Positions 44,863-54,876 are shown, numbered from the stretch's first letter. The stretch is DNA of 64,000 nt from CAZDDB01 sp963843285 (GCA_963843285.1 CAWJJO010000011.1:99308-163307), one strand, 5' to 3'. The notes: a model not told the origin generated them from the sequence alone. A program made the numbers and translations.

Positions 44863-46863
44863 ATGAAAACGACGCCATTGCCATTTGTTCTTCTGAGCGC
44901 ACTGTGGATTTCCCAGGGATACTCTGTTGCTGCCACCAGCCTGATTCCGATGGAGAAATTTTTTGACAACCCTCAAGTGGATAGCTGCCGGATATCGCCC
45001 GATGGCCACTGGCTGTCCTGCCTCAAGCCACATCAGGGCAAACTAAATGTTTCTATCCGGGATATTGGTTCGGGCAAAGAGCGCGTAATCACCTCCGAAA
45101 CGGAGCGTCCGGTTCTGAATTACTTCTGGGCGGCAGACAGCCAAACCATCCTCTATCTTTGGGATCATTTAGGCGATGAAAACTACCATTTGCTTGCTGT
45201 CTCGTTGGAAGGTGACCCACCGCACAAACCGGTGGATCTGACGCCATTTCAGGGGGTGACTGTTGAAGTTGTTTCGGTTCCGCGCGCATCATCCGTAATC
45301 TTGATCACGATGAACAAGCGTAATCCCGAATTAATGGATGCCTATTGGCTGGATATTCATACCGGCAATCTTCAAATGGCGGCAGAGAATCCCGGAAACT
45401 TTACCGGATATCTTGCAGACCTGGCCCATCAGGTTCGTGTTGCTTCGGGAATCAGCTCTGATGGAGAAACGGAAATCTATACTCGCATATCCGAAAATAA
45501 ACCCTGGCGACTGGTGAAGAAATATCCGATTGAGGAAACTGCCGCTCCTATGGCCTTTCACCGGGACGGAAAACACATTTACCTGAAAAGCAGCTTTGGA
45601 AAGGACCTTGCGGGGCTTTGCTTGTTGGATCTTGCAAATGGCAAAGAAACGATTGTTCACCAGGACCCTCAGGGAGAATCCGATTTGGTCGATGCCTTCT
45701 TTGATCCAAAGACCCACGAACTTCTCGCCACTCTATATGAAGGAGACAAGATTCGCGCCTATGGCGTCATTCCGCAGGTCAAGCAAGATCTGGAAATCAT
45801 TCGTCATGCGAGCCCCGACAACTTCTATCTGGGAACGTCTTCTGAGGACCATAACAAATGGGTGATCACCTTTTACTCTCCAACCAATCCCGGGCGGACC
45901 TTTTTGTATGATCGGAAAAGCGTGAAGCTCCAACTCATGGCGGAATCAAGACCATGGCTGAAGCCCGAGGATTTAGCCGAAGCTGAGCCCATCTCTTTTC
46001 TATCCAAAGATGGCCTGACGATCAGGGGCTATCTGACGTTGCCACGCGGACGGAAACACCAGAACCTGCCAATGGTGCTCCTCGTTCACGGGGGCCCGTG
46101 GTCCAGAGACGAGTGGAGTTTCGACTCGGTGGTTCAGTTTTTGGCGAACAGGGGGTACGCCGTGCTCCAGATCAATTATCGCGGTTCCACGGGTTTTGGG
46201 AAAAGGTTTGCCTATGCCGCCAGGAAAGAATTTGGACGCGCAATGCACCAGGATCTGATCGAGGGAATGAATTGGGTGGTCCACAGGGGACTTGCCGCTC
46301 CGAAAAGAGTTGCCATCATGGGCCTATCCTATGGAGGATACGCGACACTCGTTGGACTAACTTTTACGCCGGACGTGTTTGCGTGCGGTGTCGATTATGC
46401 GGGTCCTTCTTCACTGATCACGCTGATTGAATCCTTTCCTCCGTCCTGGAAGCCATTTCTTGCGCGACGATGGTATCCGATGGTTGGAAATCCATCCGAC
46501 CCCAAAGACCGTGAGGATATGAAAGAAAGGTCACCTCTTTACTTCAGCAATCGCATCCAGGCCCCGCTGATGATCTATCAGGGGGTCAACGATCCACGCG
46601 TCACTCGCGTGCAAGCGGATCAAATGGCGGTTGCTGTTAGAAACCATGGAGTTCCAGTGCAATATCTCCTGGCGAAAGATGAAGGTCACGGCCTGGATAA
46701 TCCGGAAAATGCACTTGCTGTTTTTCGGGCGACCGAGAAATTCCTGGGAGCCTGCCTGATGGGCGACATTCAAAACACGGTGGATCAGCGAATCGAAGAT
46801 CAGATCCGGGACATGACTGTCGATGTCAGCAAGCTTGAGGGAATACCACAAACCAATCCCTGA
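44863..46863 (+). CDS. Secreted S9-family prolyl oligopeptidase-like peptidase
   Basis: 666 residues from the ATG at 44863, preceded by AAGGAG. A signal peptide (MKTTPLPFVLLSALWISQGY) is followed by a seven-bladed propeller region (ISPDGHWLSCLKPHQGK) and the catalytic domain: VLLVHGGPWSRDEW, LQINYRGSTGFGK, nucleophile GLSYGGYATLV, Asp in QGVNDPRV, His in DEGHGL. It is a family S9 aminopeptidase/oligopeptidase. The C-terminal tail is acidic. Upstream in-frame extension lacks features and is rejected. Confidence 0.93.
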   Translation: MKTTPLPFVLLSALWISQGYSVAATSLIPMEKFFDNPQVDSCRISPDGHWLSCLKPHQGKLNVSIRDIGSGKERVITSETERPVLNYFWAADSQTILYLWDHLGDENYHLLAVSLEGDPPHKPVDLTPFQGVTVEVVSVPRASSVILITMNKRNPELMDAYWLDIHTGNLQMAAENPGNFTGYLADLAHQVRVASGISSDGETEIYTRISENKPWRLVKKYPIEETAAPMAFHRDGKHIYLKSSFGKDLAGLCLLDLANGKETIVHQDPQGESDLVDAFFDPKTHELLATLYEGDKIRAYGVIPQVKQDLEIIRHASPDNFYLGTSSEDHNKWVITFYSPTNPGRTFLYDRKSVKLQLMAESRPWLKPEDLAEAEPISFLSKDGLTIRGYLTLPRGRKHQNLPMVLLVHGGPWSRDEWSFDSVVQFLANRGYAVLQINYRGSTGFGKRFAYAARKEFGRAMHQDLIEGMNWVVHRGLAAPKRVAIMGLSYGGYATLVGLTFTPDVFACGVDYAGPSSLITLIESFPPSWKPFLARRWYPMVGNPSDPKDREDMKERSPLYFSNRIQAPLMIYQGVNDPRVTRVQADQMAVAVRNHGVPVQYLLAKDEGHGLDNPENALAVFRATEKFLGACLMGDIQNTVDQRIEDQIRDMTVDVSKLEGIPQTNP

Positions 46864-46982
46864 TTGCTTGCCCCATCACCAATCTCCGCCGACGGCCACA
46901 TTTTTGACAATTTTTCATCCAGAGAATGAAAATTGTGAGAAAATGAGGCCTGAATCCCAATCAAAAATACGCAGGAGGTCCA

Positions 46983-47900
46983 ATGACCGCATCCGCCGAA
47001 TTATTACAGCAAGCCAGAGGATTAATGAACGCGCTTCAATTTGAACCTGCACAAAAGCTGTTTGAAAAAGCGCTGGAGAGCGAACCTCAATCGGTTGACG
47101 CCAGGATTGGCCTTGGGCGCCTGGCATTAATCCGCAACGAAACCGACCATGGAGTCCAACTGCTGGAGGAAGCGTTGCGTATGCAACCACAAAATGCGGA
47201 AGCCCTTGCGTTGAAGGGCGTTTCCAGGATGCAGGTGAAGGATTGGAAAGGCGCAGCTGACCTACTCACGAAAGCAAGAACATCCGATCAGACGCTGAAG
47301 ATGACCTATTTCAATCTGGCTCATAGCTATCGCAAGTTGGGAAATCTGAAAGACGCGGAAACAGCTGCGCGAAAAGCAATCGAGCTCGATGACAAGGATT
47401 TTCAGGCACACTCAGAGCTCAGCTACATCTTGAGTCAAACAAATAGAAAAAAAGAGGCGGTCGAAGAGATGTACAAGGCGATTCGCATTAATCCACTGTT
47501 TTTGAAGGGCTATCTGGTTCTCGGAGCTGTTTACAAGAGTGCCGGCAAGAATGATGAAGCCATAAATCTCTATAAACAGGCATTCCGCCATCTTCCGAAA
47601 GTTCCGATTGTGCTGGAGGAGCTTTGTGACCTGTATATTGCCAGGAGTGATTATAGATCCGCATATTTGCTGGCTGTTGGAGTGATCAGTATGCGGAAAG
47701 ATTTCAAGGATTATTTGCGGCTCGGATGTTGCGCGCTCGGGATCCAGGATCAGGAAAAAGCCGAGAAGGCTTTCCATCTCGCACGCACCAGGAGTTATGA
47801 TCCGGTTGTAGCGGATCAATATTTGAAGAAGATTCTCGCCTCAGACAACACTTTGTACAATCAAGCCGATACATTACGTAAGGCGATTGAAGCCGAATAA
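46983..47900 (+). CDS. TPR-repeat protein
   Basis: A 305-residue protein made of tandem tetratricopeptide repeats (LMNALQFEPAQKLFEKALES; ALRMQPQNAEALALKGVSRM; AARKAIELDDKDFQAHSELS; AINLYKQAFRHLPKVPIVLE), without signal peptide or enzymatic domain. It is probably a scaffold. GGAGG precedes the ATG. It is 15 bases before the unusual amphipathic protein, probably cotranscribed. Confidence 0.88.
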   Translation: MTASAELLQQARGLMNALQFEPAQKLFEKALESEPQSVDARIGLGRLALIRNETDHGVQLLEEALRMQPQNAEALALKGVSRMQVKDWKGAADLLTKARTSDQTLKMTYFNLAHSYRKLGNLKDAETAARKAIELDDKDFQAHSELSYILSQTNRKKEAVEEMYKAIRINPLFLKGYLVLGAVYKSAGKNDEAINLYKQAFRHLPKVPIVLEELCDLYIARSDYRSAYLLAVGVISMRKDFKDYLRLGCCALGIQDQEKAEKAFHLARTRSYDPVVADQYLKKILASDNTLYNQADTLRKAIEAE

Positions 47901-47915
47901 CGGGAGATAAGAACC

Positions 47916-48428
47916 ATGAAAATTAATCAAAACGTTTCATCTAATTTTGAACCGCAAGACTTTGAAAAAAATCCGATTGGTTCTACGTCTCTCCCGACCG
48001 AAGGGCGGCTGGTGGATACTTTGGAACCTTTTGGCGGCGGATTCTCCAGTTTGTTTGACGGGTCGTTTCGTACGGAAGGAAGTGTTGCGAATGCTTTCGC
48101 GGACCGCTTCTTTCTAGGCTTACAGCCGGTCTCTTTTGGGCTCGCTCCTGAGGCTCCCGCCCCTCCGGCAGAGGAGGAGGCGAAGTCCCCTCTCCAGTAT
48201 TTATTGGGATGGGGAGAGGATGCCATCGACTGGCTCGGCGAACACCATCCGGACACGGGGGATATCAAATGGCTGGGTGAGAAAATTTGGGAGGGCATGC
48301 AGTATGCAGGCGAAGGCATAGCAGATGGCATTCGAGCCGCTAAGGATGGATTTGATTGGGTCGGGGAGAAGGTTGGGGAAGGAATGGCGTCCATAGAGAA
48401 TGCAATCAGCGACGCCTTCGATTGGTAA
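47916..48428 (+). CDS. Unrecognised acidic protein with amphipathic Trp-Gly-Glu repeats
   Basis: A 170-residue acidic protein. The first 90 residues are low-complexity and Pro/Gly-rich. From residue 90 four imperfect units recur: WGEDAIDWLGE, WLGEKIWEGMQYAGEGIADG, WVGEKVGEGMASIENAISDA, ending FDW. On a helical wheel these would form amphipathic helices with regular Trp and Gly. No signal peptide and no known family. It follows a TPR protein, which may bind it. Confidence 0.65.
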   Translation: MKINQNVSSNFEPQDFEKNPIGSTSLPTEGRLVDTLEPFGGGFSSLFDGSFRTEGSVANAFADRFFLGLQPVSFGLAPEAPAPPAEEEAKSPLQYLLGWGEDAIDWLGEHHPDTGDIKWLGEKIWEGMQYAGEGIADGIRAAKDGFDWVGEKVGEGMASIENAISDAFDW

Positions 48429-48626
48429 GAGGGTGACGCACTTCAGTGGGTAGCTTTGACAAGGAAGACGGCAATGATTCTTGCAAGTGCCTGATGGCTC
48501 CGAACAATTCACTTCACCGGACGCAGACCGCGCCTTCTAATAAACTTATCTAATTCCGGCCGTTCATTGTTCAATTTTCCACGCTTGAACACCGTTCCTC
48601 TTTCATCAATCAAAGTTGCGACCAAA

Positions 48627-49140
48627 ATGAGAAGACCGCAGTTTCTGGTGACAACCGCATTGTTATTTTTGTGTGCCAGTTGTGCGGCTGCACAAAGCAA
48701 TGGCGCCATTGTAGAGGAGGCGGCTTGTGCGCCAAACGCCACAGGCACATACCAGGAATACATTGAGGCGTTCAAGCGTGGATATGCAGAAGAAATAGAG
48801 GCCGCCCGGCAAGAAGGCTTTCGTATGGAGCCTCCCGCTAATCTTACAAAACATCTTTTGGGTAAAGAAGAATTTGAGCGCCGAACGCCCCGAAGATGTG
48901 ATGCGGGATCGCTCCGCAGTTTATTGGGCGCAAAAGGTAAACGTGCCGATTTTAATGATGCAGGGTGGCGCGGATTGGCGCGTAGACACGAGTCTGGCTC
49001 TTGCGTTCGCACAAAAGTTACAGGAATTTGGCAAGACTTACGAACTCATCATCTATGTGGGCGACGATCATGCTGTATCCTTAAATCGAGAAGACAGCGA
49101 CAGACGAATCGTCGAGTGGTTCAGAAGGTATATGAGGTAA
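48627..49140 (+). pseudogene. Collapsed secreted S9/alpha-beta hydrolase gene
   Basis: An N-terminal part from the ATG at 48627 has a signal peptide (FLVTTALLFLCASCAAAQ) and a short helical region to GKEEFERR (about 48890). In the next frame, 48874-49140 gives the C-terminal end of a prolyl-oligopeptidase-type hydrolase: VNVPILMMQGGADWRVDTSL (acid residue) and GDDHAVSLNREDSDRRIVEW (His). The nucleophile part is missing. An internal deletion plus frameshift explains both halves. Confidence 0.75.
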
Positions 49141-49156
49141 GGAACTTGCGAACTCC

Positions 49157-50137
49157 ATGAAAGCGATCGTATTCACAAAGTACGGATCACCTGATGTTCT
49201 TGAATTAAAAGAGGTAGAAAAACCCACTCCGAAGGATGATGAGGTCTTGATCAGGGTACATGCTGCATCGCTAAATGATTGGGACTGGGCTGCCCTCCAT
49301 GGGATTCCTTTTGTGAACCGACTCATATTCGGCCTTCTACATCCGAAGAAGCAAATACTCGGCTCTGACATAGCAGGGCGAATTGAAGCAGTCGGCAAAA
49401 ATGTGCTGCAGTTTCGGCCAGGTGATGAAGTGTTCGGGGATTTAAGCGGCGACTGGGGTGGTTTTGCTGAATATGTGTGTGCTCGTGAAAATGCACTGGC
49501 GCTGAAATCGCCCAATATGACATTCAAAGAAGCAGCGGCTATACCTCAAGCGGCGATGCTTGCCCTGCAGGGCCTTCAGAAGATGGGGCGAATTCAACCA
49601 GGACAAAAGCTTTTGATTAACGGTGCAGGCGGAGGTGTAGGTACTTTTGCAATCCAGATTGCCAAACTGCATGGGGTTGAGGTGACCGCGGTTGATAGCC
49701 CGGAGAAATTGGACATGCTCCGCTCCATGGGTGCGAAGCATGTCATCGATTACACACAAGTAGATTTCACCAAGAACGGGCAGTGTTATGACCTGATTCT
49801 TGATGTAAAGACAAATCGGTCGATCTTCGATTGCGCGCGCGCATTAAGTCCCAATGGAGTCTACGTCACAGTCGGAGGTTCCATGGCTCGACTCTTTCAA
49901 GCGCTGTTATTGTGGCCGTGGATTGTGATGACCACGAACAAGCACATCCGTCTCTTGTCCCTGAAACCAAACAAGGATTTGGCCTATATGAAAGAGCTGT
50001 TCGAAGCGGGCAAGGTGAAACCTGTCATAGATGGACCCTACAAGTTAAGCGAGGTTCCTAACGCATTCCGGCATTTTGGAGAAGGACGCCACAAAGGGAA
50101 AGTGGTAATAACTTTAGAACAGTTAGATGTCTCCTAG
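49157..50137 (+). CDS. Zinc-free MDR quinone oxidoreductase-like protein
   Basis: A 326-residue medium-chain reductase with GroES-like N-terminus (MKAIVFTKYGSPDVLELKEV; GSDIAGRIEAVGKNV; FRPGDEVFGDL) and Rossmann motif LLINGAGGGVGTFAIQIAK. It lacks structural zinc Cys. It is an NAD(P)-dependent alcohol dehydrogenase/quinone reductase type. Its TAG stop (50135-50137) is also the left end of a MITE-like element. Confidence 0.93.
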   Translation: MKAIVFTKYGSPDVLELKEVEKPTPKDDEVLIRVHAASLNDWDWAALHGIPFVNRLIFGLLHPKKQILGSDIAGRIEAVGKNVLQFRPGDEVFGDLSGDWGGFAEYVCARENALALKSPNMTFKEAAAIPQAAMLALQGLQKMGRIQPGQKLLINGAGGGVGTFAIQIAKLHGVEVTAVDSPEKLDMLRSMGAKHVIDYTQVDFTKNGQCYDLILDVKTNRSIFDCARALSPNGVYVTVGGSMARLFQALLLWPWIVMTTNKHIRLLSLKPNKDLAYMKELFEAGKVKPVIDGPYKLSEVPNAFRHFGEGRHKGKVVITLEQLDVS

Positions 50138-50327
50138 TGGACTGTAACACAAGGTTCGAAAGTGATTGAGAAAGATTCTGAAAGCGAGGAGCAGGCCATT
50201 CGTTTGTAGCGCCGGCGTCTCGACGGCAGATCTCGACGAGCACAATGAATGGGCCGGCGGGGACGCCGGCGTTACAAAACCGTTAGTCGGAATGGAACAC
50301 TATACAACCATGTGTTACAGTGCACTA
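50135..50327. repeat. MITE-like composite element with terminal inverted repeats
   Basis: TAGTGGACTGTAACACA (50135-50151) pairs with TGTGTTACAGTGCACTA (50311-50327) at 16 of 17 positions. Inside sits a hairpin with arms TTTGTAGCGCCGGCGTC (50203-50219) and GACGCCGGCGTTACAAA (50262-50278), related to the element at 2428-2504. No coding capacity. Confidence 0.88.
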
Positions 50328-50334
50328 GTGGCCC

Positions 50335-50640
50335 GACTTGTAGTTCGCCAGGGCGCGACGGGCAACGATCAGTTGCCAGGCCAGATAGGTGGCCACCAAT
50401 CAACAGGACGGCGACACCGGTTCTGCCGAGAAATGTTCGAACTTCCCGCCTCAGGGCCAGCGCCAATGCCGCGCAACTCGCTGCCCGGATCAGGAAATCC
50501 AGCTTCATGATCCAGCCATGCCTGCCGATCGCATATTCGCTGATCATGCGCCACGACGGTTCGAATTCCGGTCGCATGTAAGGCGACGATAATCAAGGCG
50601 ACGGCGAACGCTCCTGTGACCGCGACGCGCGCCAACGCCG
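50335..50640 (-). pseudogene. Frameshifted DUF998-like membrane protein fragment
   Basis: Minus-strand frames give ALARVAVTGAFAVALIIVAL followed, after a frame change near 50577, by RPEFEPSWRMISEYAIGRHG and hydrophobic LDFLIRAASCAALALAL. The phrase PSWRMISEYAxGRxG is characteristic of DUF998. The C-terminal part is lost at the MITE border. The 5' end overlaps the SMP-30 fragment. Confidence 0.7.
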
Positions 50641-50641
50641 C

Positions 50642-51196
50642 TTGATACCGGACGACTACGGGTCCAGACGATATGGTGTTGCTCCTGGTCCATACGTCGA
50701 CCCCCCAACGTCCGTGATTGGGAAAATCCTCTATCTTGCGCCTGGCAGTCAGAAATGGGTCGAGGTGGCAGACGGACTCAATTACGCCAACGGAATCGGC
50801 GTCTCTTCCGATCAAAAGACCCTCTATGTAGGCGAAACGGTTGGAAACTGTATCAAGAAGTTCACGATAAATAATGATGGTTCGTTGAGCAACAGATCGA
50901 ATTTTGCTCTGTTGAATGTTCTTACAAAAAATAAGGTCGAATCCTGGTGGATTGGACCCGATAGCATGAAGATCGACAGCAAGGGCAACATCTATGTTGC
51001 CCAATGGTCCGGCGGCAAGATTTTGAAGTTATCTCCAGGCGGCAAGCTGTTACACGTATTTGAGATCGCCGCGGGCGATGGCACGACAAACGTTGCGTTC
51101 GGCGAAGGTGAAAAGGAACTGTACGTGACTGTGGTAAAGGATCCAAACGACTCGCAGGCAGAGGGCAGCATCGTGAAAATCGCAAATGTCGAGTAA
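50642..51196 (+). pseudogene. N-terminally truncated SMP-30/gluconolactonase-like protein
   Basis: The frame carries the last three blades of a six-bladed propeller: DGLNYANGIGVSSDQKTLYV, DSMKIDSKGNIYVAQWSGG and TTNVAFGEGEKELYVTVV. The family is about 300 residues, so roughly the first third is missing, replaced by the DUF998 remnant. A real protein from an alternative start cannot be excluded. Confidence 0.75.
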
Positions 51197-51227
51197 GTCT
51201 CTGGCTGCTTTGATTTGTACTGTTTCA

Positions 51228-51920
51228 CTAACTGGAGAAATATTCCTTCGTTAAGATTTCTTTGGCTACCTGGGGCGTCATGTGCGAAAAAGGACCGATC
51301 TCGTTGAATTGCGATTTGTGAAATTGAAGAGCCTTCAGTTTGGTCTTAGGATCGATTTTGATTTCGAAATCAGGAGCCTTATGTTTGATTCGGCGTATAT
51401 AGTTCCCATGTTTTCGTCGTTTTCTGAGCAGCAGGATGGATCTGGCAAGGCCCGGAGGAGCGGAAAATGTAAACATCGGAATCTTCAATCCTGTTGCCAC
51501 TTTTTTTGCCACTGCGCCGGCGGATATATGGTCCGTATGTCCCGATATTCCATCTTTGCCGAAGCTAATCATCACATCGGGCCGATGCTTCAGCGCAAAC
51601 GACCGAAGCTTTGCGAAGAAAAGCTCCTGATTCACCTTCTCGAGCAATTTCGTATCAGGCAACCCGGGAAGCAGAGACTTGGACACTTTTAAGAACTTTA
51701 ATACTTGCAGGAGTTCTTTCTTCCGGATTGTCCTGAGAGCTTTCGCGGTCACTTTCCTTTTCATGTGGGATTTTCCTTTCTCACCAAAGGTTGCGCAGGC
51801 AATGAGTGACTCACCACCGGCCCGATAATTCTTTAACATTGTTCCTGCCGCCAGGTAGCTTTCATCATCGGGATGAGCGGTCACAAACAGGATTTTTTTC
51901 CCCAGGATGTCTTTCATCAT
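51228..51920 (-). CDS. PIG-L family deacetylase
   Basis: About 230 residues from the ATG ending at 51920 (MMKDILGKKILFVTAHPDDE). The zinc motif AHPDDE and the distal HTDH (GHTDHISAGAVA) are present, as in LmbE/MshB-type N-acetylglucosaminyl deacetylases. A longer frame reaching 52010 would overlap the divergent kinase gene and is rejected. Confidence 0.92.
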   Translation of the reverse strand: MMKDILGKKILFVTAHPDDESYLAAGTMLKNYRAGGESLIACATFGEKGKSHMKRKVTAKALRTIRKKELLQVLKFLKVSKSLLPGLPDTKLLEKVNQELFFAKLRSFALKHRPDVMISFGKDGISGHTDHISAGAVAKKVATGLKIPMFTFSAPPGLARSILLLRKRRKHGNYIRRIKHKAPDFEIKIDPKTKLKALQFHKSQFNEIGPFSHMTPQVAKEILTKEYFSS

Positions 51921-52003
51921 GCGCCTTCGGAATTGTATCAGATTTGAAATCAGGGCCACGAAATCTGAGACAAAACTCCTCCAAATTGTGAGATGATATT
52001 GGA

Positions 52004-54277
52004 ATGCCACTCGACGCCGGGAGACTTCTCGGTCCTTACCAGATCATCAGCGTACTCGGAAAAGGAGGAATGGGAGAGGTCTACCGCGCAAAGGATACCC
52101 GTTTGCAACGGCAGGTGGCGATCAAAGTTTTGTCCGAACATCTGGAAGGTAAAGATAAAGCGCTGACACGTTTCGAGCAGGAAGCCAAAACCCTCGCAGC
52201 TCTTTCTCACCCCAACATTGTTGCTATTTACGACATTGGCACGGATCAGGGAGTCTCCTTTGTTGCGATGGAGCTACTGGAAGGAGAAACTCTTCGGGAT
52301 TATCTGGCGCGTTCGCCTCTTCCGTGGCGCCGGGCCATGGAGATTGCATCTGCCATATTAGACGCATTGGCGGCAGCACATTCGAAAGGGGTCATTCATC
52401 GCGATCTCAAGCCGGAGAATATTTTCCTGACCTCCGCCGGTGTAGTAAAAATTCTGGATTTTGGTTTGGCGCGCACGGATCGGACTCTTGCGTCCGAAAC
52501 GTTAACCGGTGCTCCAACAGGCGCGATTTCAACGGAATCCGGAATGATTCTGGGAACGGTTCAATACATGTCGCCTGAGCAAGCGCGTGGACAGTCGGTG
52601 GATAATCGAACCGACATTTGGGCATTTGGGTGTGTGCTCTACGAAATGCTTACCAGCCGACGGGCTTTCCCGGGACCCACTTCCTCCGACACAATTGCAA
52701 ATCTCTTGTTAAAAGAGCCGGAATGGCAGGAATTGCCTAAAGAAGTACCGCAAAAAATCATCGAAGTGTTACGGCAATGCCTGCAGAAGGCCCCGGGCCG
52801 TCGTTTGGAAGATGTTACAACTCTGAAAATAGAAATGCAGAAAAGTATAGACGGAATCTCAGTTTCAAGACCCCGTTCTAAGCCGCGCGCTGCCCGGAAG
52901 CGCATCAGGTCCATATTGGTGCTTCCGCTAACAAATCTTTCACGCGACCCGGAGAAAGAATACTTTGCTGATGGGATGACAGAAGCCTTGATCTCAGGCC
53001 TGGCCAAGCTGGGTGACTTGCGGATTATCTCCCGTACTTCGGCAATGCGCTACAAGGGGACAACAAAATCTCTGCCCGAGATTGCGCAGGAACTAAATGT
53101 GGACGCGGTAATGGAAGGCTCGGTGTTGGCAGTTGGACAACGTGTGCGAATCACGGCGCAGCTGATCTCCGCAGCTACAGATACGCATCTCTGGGCCGAA
53201 ACCTACGATCGTGATTTGCAAGATGTGTTGCTGTTGCAGAGTGAAGTAGCACAAGCGATTGCCGAGAAGATCCACGTTGCCGTCACATCAGATGACAAAA
53301 AGCGTTTGCTCGGCGTCCGCCGGGTGAACCCCGAAGCCTACGAAGCCTATCTGAAAGGCCGCTTTCATCTGTATAAGTCTTCTCAAGAACATCTGGCGGC
53401 CGCGTTGAGCTACTTTCGTTCCTCCCTGGAAAGAGATCCAAAATCCGCTATGGCGTATGCGGGTATTGGTGATCTTTGGCTTCAGCGGAGTATGCGTGGC
53501 TATGTTCCGTCAAGTGAAGCGCTTCCACAAGCGAAGGAAGCTCTGTTGCAGGCGCTGGAATTGGATGATTCCCTGGCGGAAGTTCATGTCAGTCTGGCAA
53601 TCTTCAGCTTTACCTTCGAATGGGATTGGAACGTTGCGGAAAGGGAATACCAACGCGCAATCCAGTTGAACCGCAATTCAGCGCAGGCACATTTTTTTTA
53701 CGGGGATTTTCAGATTTCCATGGGACGCGACGAAGGGTTCGAGGAGGTAGAACAAGCCCTGGAATTGGACCCGCTGAACTCTTTCATGCAATGTATTTCG
53801 GGGTGGCAGCTTGTGTTTGTTCGGCGGTTTGACGAAGCGATTGAACGGCTCCACAAAACATTAGCAATGGAGCCGAATTTTTCAACCGCGTTTCTTGGAC
53901 TCTGGGGCGCGTTCTACCAGAAGAGAATGTATCAGGAGGCTCTGGAAGAGGCGAAAAAATTTTTTGCCGCCATCGGCGATACTGAAGTCGCGGACGTGCT
54001 GGCGAGCGGCTACGCGGAGGCCGGCTATCCCGAGGCGATGCTGCGGGCCGCGCAGAAGCTTACGGAACGCACAATTCGAGTTCATGTCCCGGCAATACGA
54101 ATTGCCCGACTGTATGCCCATGCCGGAGCGAAAGACCAGGCGCTACAGTGGCTGGAGAAGTCATACAAGCAACGTGAACTCCCTTTGATTCATCTGAAAG
54201 TTGGATGGGATTGGGACGATCTTCGCGATGATCCGCGCTTCCAGAACTTACTTGATCGAATGAAATTCCCTGCATAA
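52004..54277 (+). CDS. Ser/Thr protein kinase with FlgO-like and TPR domains
   Basis: A 757-residue protein. The kinase (GKGGMGEVY, AIKVL, HRDLKPEN, DFG, QYMSPEQARG) spans residues 10-280. A basic linker is followed by a FlgO-like segment (ILVLPLTNLSRDPEKEYFAD; VDAVMEGSVLAVGQRVRITA) and TPR repeats (LLQALELDDSLAEVHVSLAI; LHKTLAMEPNFSTAFLGLWG). No membrane span. Domain order equals the kinase at 30075-32282. It is divergent from the deacetylase. Confidence 0.93.
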   Translation: MPLDAGRLLGPYQIISVLGKGGMGEVYRAKDTRLQRQVAIKVLSEHLEGKDKALTRFEQEAKTLAALSHPNIVAIYDIGTDQGVSFVAMELLEGETLRDYLARSPLPWRRAMEIASAILDALAAAHSKGVIHRDLKPENIFLTSAGVVKILDFGLARTDRTLASETLTGAPTGAISTESGMILGTVQYMSPEQARGQSVDNRTDIWAFGCVLYEMLTSRRAFPGPTSSDTIANLLLKEPEWQELPKEVPQKIIEVLRQCLQKAPGRRLEDVTTLKIEMQKSIDGISVSRPRSKPRAARKRIRSILVLPLTNLSRDPEKEYFADGMTEALISGLAKLGDLRIISRTSAMRYKGTTKSLPEIAQELNVDAVMEGSVLAVGQRVRITAQLISAATDTHLWAETYDRDLQDVLLLQSEVAQAIAEKIHVAVTSDDKKRLLGVRRVNPEAYEAYLKGRFHLYKSSQEHLAAALSYFRSSLERDPKSAMAYAGIGDLWLQRSMRGYVPSSEALPQAKEALLQALELDDSLAEVHVSLAIFSFTFEWDWNVAEREYQRAIQLNRNSAQAHFFYGDFQISMGRDEGFEEVEQALELDPLNSFMQCISGWQLVFVRRFDEAIERLHKTLAMEPNFSTAFLGLWGAFYQKRMYQEALEEAKKFFAAIGDTEVADVLASGYAEAGYPEAMLRAAQKLTERTIRVHVPAIRIARLYAHAGAKDQALQWLEKSYKQRELPLIHLKVGWDWDDLRDDPRFQNLLDRMKFPA

Positions 54278-54876
54278 AAACAACAGTATGGCTTTGCACG
54301 ATCACAGCCAGGAAGTTTCAATGCCAGTTGGGACTGGCCGAATTTGGCAGGTTCCAAGCCTGGATCATCCAGTGGCCTGTAACAATGATTTGACTAGTTA
54401 GTCCGTTCTGGATTCGGTGTTTGGGATTTGTATATGTCCATTTTGCGACCTTTGGGCTCTCTTGTACTTTTGAATGTATCGCATGATTTGCTTCGATAAA
54501 TTATGAACCGAAGAGAAAATGCCTCTTGCGATGAGTTGGCGTTCGATTTTTGGAAAACCATGTTTCAACTTGATTTAGCCAAGAAGAATAGGTAGGCGTG
54601 TAATGGATCTGAACGTTTGGATTTTCTGTTAGGAAAAGATCAACGGATCAGGGCGTGCCGGTCAAGATGATTATCTACAAAGGAGCGGGTCACCAGTGCT
54701 CTGAATGAAGCAGTGTCGCGACCTGGTAAAACACAACTTGGATTGGTTTCGGCACTGGCTTTGGAATGAGTAACGATCTCGCTTATCCGTACTGGATCGT
54801 GTTAAACTTGCCTGGCCTTTTTGGGGACGCGACCCTGATGGCCGCAAATCTGACACCTGGCATATAAGGAGCGATC
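54278..54876. other. Intergenic region with a single MITE-end relic
   Basis: AGTGGCCTGTAACAATGATT at 54371-54390 matches the left end of the TAGTGG..TGTAACA elements, but I found no matching right end nearby, so it is a solo remnant. Short frames elsewhere lack motifs. Nothing else is recognised. Confidence 0.5.

Noticed and set aside
50369..51004. Long minus-strand frame as a real gene
   Set aside because: Most of it is antisense to the SMP-30-like frame; only its C-terminal part matches a DUF998 fragment.
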